In this document: positions 62,276-64,000 of the stretch, one piece after another
Layout of the letters: each line of letters starts with the position of its first letter
Numbering within the stretch: the stretch's first letter is position 1
NCBI GenBank assembly: GCA_040830545.1
Contig: JBFOMB010000126.1
Span: 1-64,000 of the forward strand
DNA: 64,000 nucleotides
Origin: HXMU1420-2 sp040830545
GTDB lineage: Bacteria > Pseudomonadota > Alphaproteobacteria > Rhodobacterales > Rhodobacteraceae
Direction: 5' to 3'
Notes under the pieces: model-generated
Databases searched by the model: none
Seen by the model: the letters and a program-made list of their open reading frames with translations, nothing else
What the model was told of the DNA's origin: nothing
Translations under genes and position numbers: made by a program

Positions 62276-62344
62276 AAACGACTACCCCTTACAGGTAACA
62301 AACGCTGGCAAAAATGTGTTGCCCCCCGGAAATGGAAGCAGACT

Positions 62345-62377
62345 GTCAAAATGAAAGTATTTAGTCAAAACGAAAGT
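62345..62377. promoter_or_regulatory. 14 bp direct repeats upstream of the giant gene
   Basis: GTCAAAATGAAAGT (62345-62358) and GTCAAAACGAAAGT (62364-62377) differ at one base and start 19 bp apart, about two helical turns, 70-102 bp upstream of the giant gene. On the minus strand each contains TTTTGAC, so the nearer copy gives TTGACA, a perfect -35, but no good -10 follows at 16-18 bp. They look like tandem sites for an activator. Confidence 0.55.
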
Positions 62378-62788
62378 TTCTCTGGAATTCAACACTTTGT
62401 GATGGCGCAAATGGCCGAAATCACTGGACCTGGCAGGCTGCTTTGACGACTCGCAGTTCTGGCTATCACTCTGACAGGAAATGTTTTTTCTGCCGTGACG
62501 CAAACTCCCATGGTGACCAGCCGACCGCTGGTGTACCCCGCGACCCTCAAACAGATCCTCACCCAAATTCGCCTTGATCACATTCATCGGTGCACCCAGA
62601 AGCTGCGTGTTGCAAATGCGTACTCGCCCAATGTCGCCCGCCTCAAATGACCTGTGCCGCCACTCCCGTTTTGCTTGTGTCTTCAATGGGTTCGCAGCAG
62701 CACACCTAAACGGTCGCGCGCCGAAACTGTCCCGGTCCTTTGACCCCCCGGAAGCGATGTCAAAGGCGTCTCGGACACGCGTGTGACT

Positions 62789-62794
62789 AGAATA
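62789..62794 (+). promoter_or_regulatory. Possible -10 element of the GlxA-type gene
   Basis: TAGAAT matches TATAAT in five of six positions, 29 bp before the start codon. The -35 region is poor, suggesting activator dependence. Confidence 0.3.
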
Positions 62795-62823
62795 CCAAGC
62801 GGAAAAACCGCATAACTGACAAC

Positions 62824-63834
62824 ATGCCCTCGTTTTCCGCCAAATCCCGCCCGGTCGTCGCCATTGTCGTCTTTCCCGACACAAAGCTGCTGGATGTGAC
62901 CGGACCGTTGCAGGTGTTTGCCGATTCTGTGGTCTGTGGCGGGGTGGCTTATGACACTGTCATTCTGTCTGAAAACGGCGGCATCATTCAGTCGGACGCA
63001 GGCATAGACCTGACGACACAAGCCATGGCGGATTGGCATGGCAAGGACATCCAGACGCTATTGATTTCCGGTGGATGGGGGGCACAGGCCGCCGCCCGCA
63101 ACAGCGCGATCACGGAAAACGTCGCAATCCTCGCCAGAACCGCGATGCGGGTCGGATCGGTCTGCACCGGGGCGCATATCCTTGCAGCCAGCGGATTGCT
63201 CGACGGCCGTCGCGCATCCACCCATTGGCATTCCTGCGATGAACTGACCCGGACCTATCCTCAGGTGACGGTCGAGCCCGACCAGATTTTCGTCAAGGAC
63301 GGCAAGGTCTGGACCTCCGCAGGTGTGACCGCCGGCATCGACATGTGCCTGGCCATGGTCGCCGAGGACAGCGGGCGCAAAACCGCCCTGCGTCTGGCCC
63401 GGGCGCTGGTCGTCTACATGATCCGGCCCGGCGGCCAATCGCAGTTCAGCCCCGCATTGGTCGGACAGCTCAACGACACCAGCGGCCGTTTTGAGGCGTT
63501 GCACAGCTGGATGCAGGACAACCTGCACCTCGACCTGCGCGTGACCCAAATGGCCGAGTTTGCGGGGATGAGCGAACGCAACTTTGCCCGCGCCTACCGC
63601 GAAGAAACAGGCCGCACCCCCGCCAAAGCGGTCGAGATGTTCCGCCTGGCCGCCGCCCGCGACTTGCTGGAGGAAACCATGATGCCCGTCGCCTCCATCG
63701 CCCGCAAAACCGGGTTCGGCGACGACGAACGCCTGCGCCGCGCCATGCACCGCGCAATCGGCGTCTCACCCGCCGAGTATCGCGACCGGTTTGGCATGGA
63801 CAGCGGTGGAGCGGGGCAAGGTGTGGGTTTGTGA
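62824..63834 (+). CDS. GlxA-family transcriptional regulator (DJ-1/PfpI-like domain plus AraC HTH)
   Basis: The 336-residue regulator has an N-terminal DJ-1/PfpI (class I glutamine-amidotransferase-like) domain (about residues 10-190: VAIVVFPDTKLLDVTGPLQVF and GSVCTGAHILAASGLLDGR with the elbow cysteine). A C-terminal AraC double helix-turn-helix follows (about 225-325: LRVTQMAEFAGMSERNFARA, PVASIARKTGFGDDERLRRA). Such proteins are activators, often of catabolic genes. It reads away from the giant gene and shares its promoter region, so it is a candidate regulator of that operon. ATG 62824 has no clear ribosome site; a small GCGG-A5-CCGC hairpin lies just before it. Confidence 0.9.
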   Translation: MPSFSAKSRPVVAIVVFPDTKLLDVTGPLQVFADSVVCGGVAYDTVILSENGGIIQSDAGIDLTTQAMADWHGKDIQTLLISGGWGAQAAARNSAITENVAILARTAMRVGSVCTGAHILAASGLLDGRRASTHWHSCDELTRTYPQVTVEPDQIFVKDGKVWTSAGVTAGIDMCLAMVAEDSGRKTALRLARALVVYMIRPGGQSQFSPALVGQLNDTSGRFEALHSWMQDNLHLDLRVTQMAEFAGMSERNFARAYREETGRTPAKAVEMFRLAAARDLLEETMMPVASIARKTGFGDDERLRRAMHRAIGVSPAEYRDRFGMDSGGAGQGVGL

Positions 63835-64000
63835 CGCAAGAACCGCGATGTTAAATCACCTATTGGCGGCATAAACTGTAGTGGCCATTCCGGGATTGGG
63901 ACAAAGGGCTGGCGTCTTACGCCCTTGCCTCACTGCGCAGCGGAAGAAGGCAGCTTCGAACCCACTTCGAACGATGCTGCAAGTTGCACAAACGTCTGTT
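63835..64000. other. 166 bp at the right edge with no recognised gene
   Basis: I see only a short repeat, CTTCGAACC followed by CTTCGAACG (about 63954-63972). No frame of note, terminator or known site is visible. Confidence 0.5.

Larger units (their letters stand above)
62276..62823. other. 548 bp divergent regulatory region between the giant gene and the GlxA-type gene
   Basis: Apart from the direct repeats (62345-62377) and a -10-like element near 62789, nothing recognisable is encoded. A 200-codon minus-strand frame through it has no ribosome site, runs into the GlxA-type gene and resembles no family I know. Promoters for both divergent genes must lie here. Confidence 0.6.

Noticed and set aside
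62282..62884. 200-codon minus-strand frame between the giant and GlxA-type genes
   Set aside because: It has no ribosome site, starts within the GlxA-type gene on the opposite strand, and shows no similarity I recognise. A decayed transposase was considered but no motif supports it.

Overview
The window looks like an extrachromosomal replicon (plasmid or chromid) of a marine Rhodobacterales/Roseobacter-type alphaproteobacterium. The basis is a repABC replication and partitioning module at the left edge, roseobacter-like gene content (betaine-lipid genes, arylsulfatase, GlxA-type regulator, Gly-Asp-Thr-rich exoprotein) and uniformly GC-rich coding sequence. No tRNA, rRNA, CRISPR array or intact insertion sequence was seen.

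Layout. 1-2.6 kb: start of repC, an intergenic antisense-RNA-type terminator, repB, repA and a palindromic control region, all reading leftward. 2.7-6.5 kb: a LysR regulator divergent from a three-gene redox operon (GST, DUF1348/NTF2-like protein, PNPOx-ferredoxin-reductase fusion) ending in a strong terminator. 6.6-12.9 kb: a 1031-residue repeat-rich exoprotein, a Crp/Fnr regulator, a small membrane protein, and a TetR regulator divergent from a secreted SnoaL-like protein with twin palindromic operators. 13.3-18.4 kb: an outer-membrane beta-barrel protein, an exported arylsulfatase, and a cyclooxygenase-like haem peroxidase. 18.5-21.3 kb: plcP-btaA-btaB, a phospholipid-to-betaine-lipid remodelling operon behind a good Pho box.

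21.4-62.3 kb is the most remarkable region. One tightly coupled leftward operon contains a 34.6 kb gene for an 11,525-residue LEPR-XLL protein, a DUF3467 protein, a GAF-HlyD adaptor, a PqqD-like/M50 protease/HlyD fusion, and a short SecA-like ATPase. The giant protein has about 13 PPC-like domains, 17 CARDB domains, 9 putative Ig domains, an RHS-like segment, a beta-propeller-like part, a hydrolase-like domain that has lost its serine, a metzincin zinc site, and a C-terminal tail that holds the only cysteines I found in it. I propose that the four small genes form a dedicated export, processing or anchoring machine for the giant protein. The operon has HlyD adaptors and a SecA-like motor, but no ABC transporter and no TolC.

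The right edge holds a divergent GlxA/AraC-type regulator (62.8-63.8 kb). The remodelling operon is probably expressed under phosphate limitation. The giant-protein operon probably starts from the 548 bp region between the giant gene and the GlxA-type gene, where two 14 bp direct repeats lie 19 bp apart.
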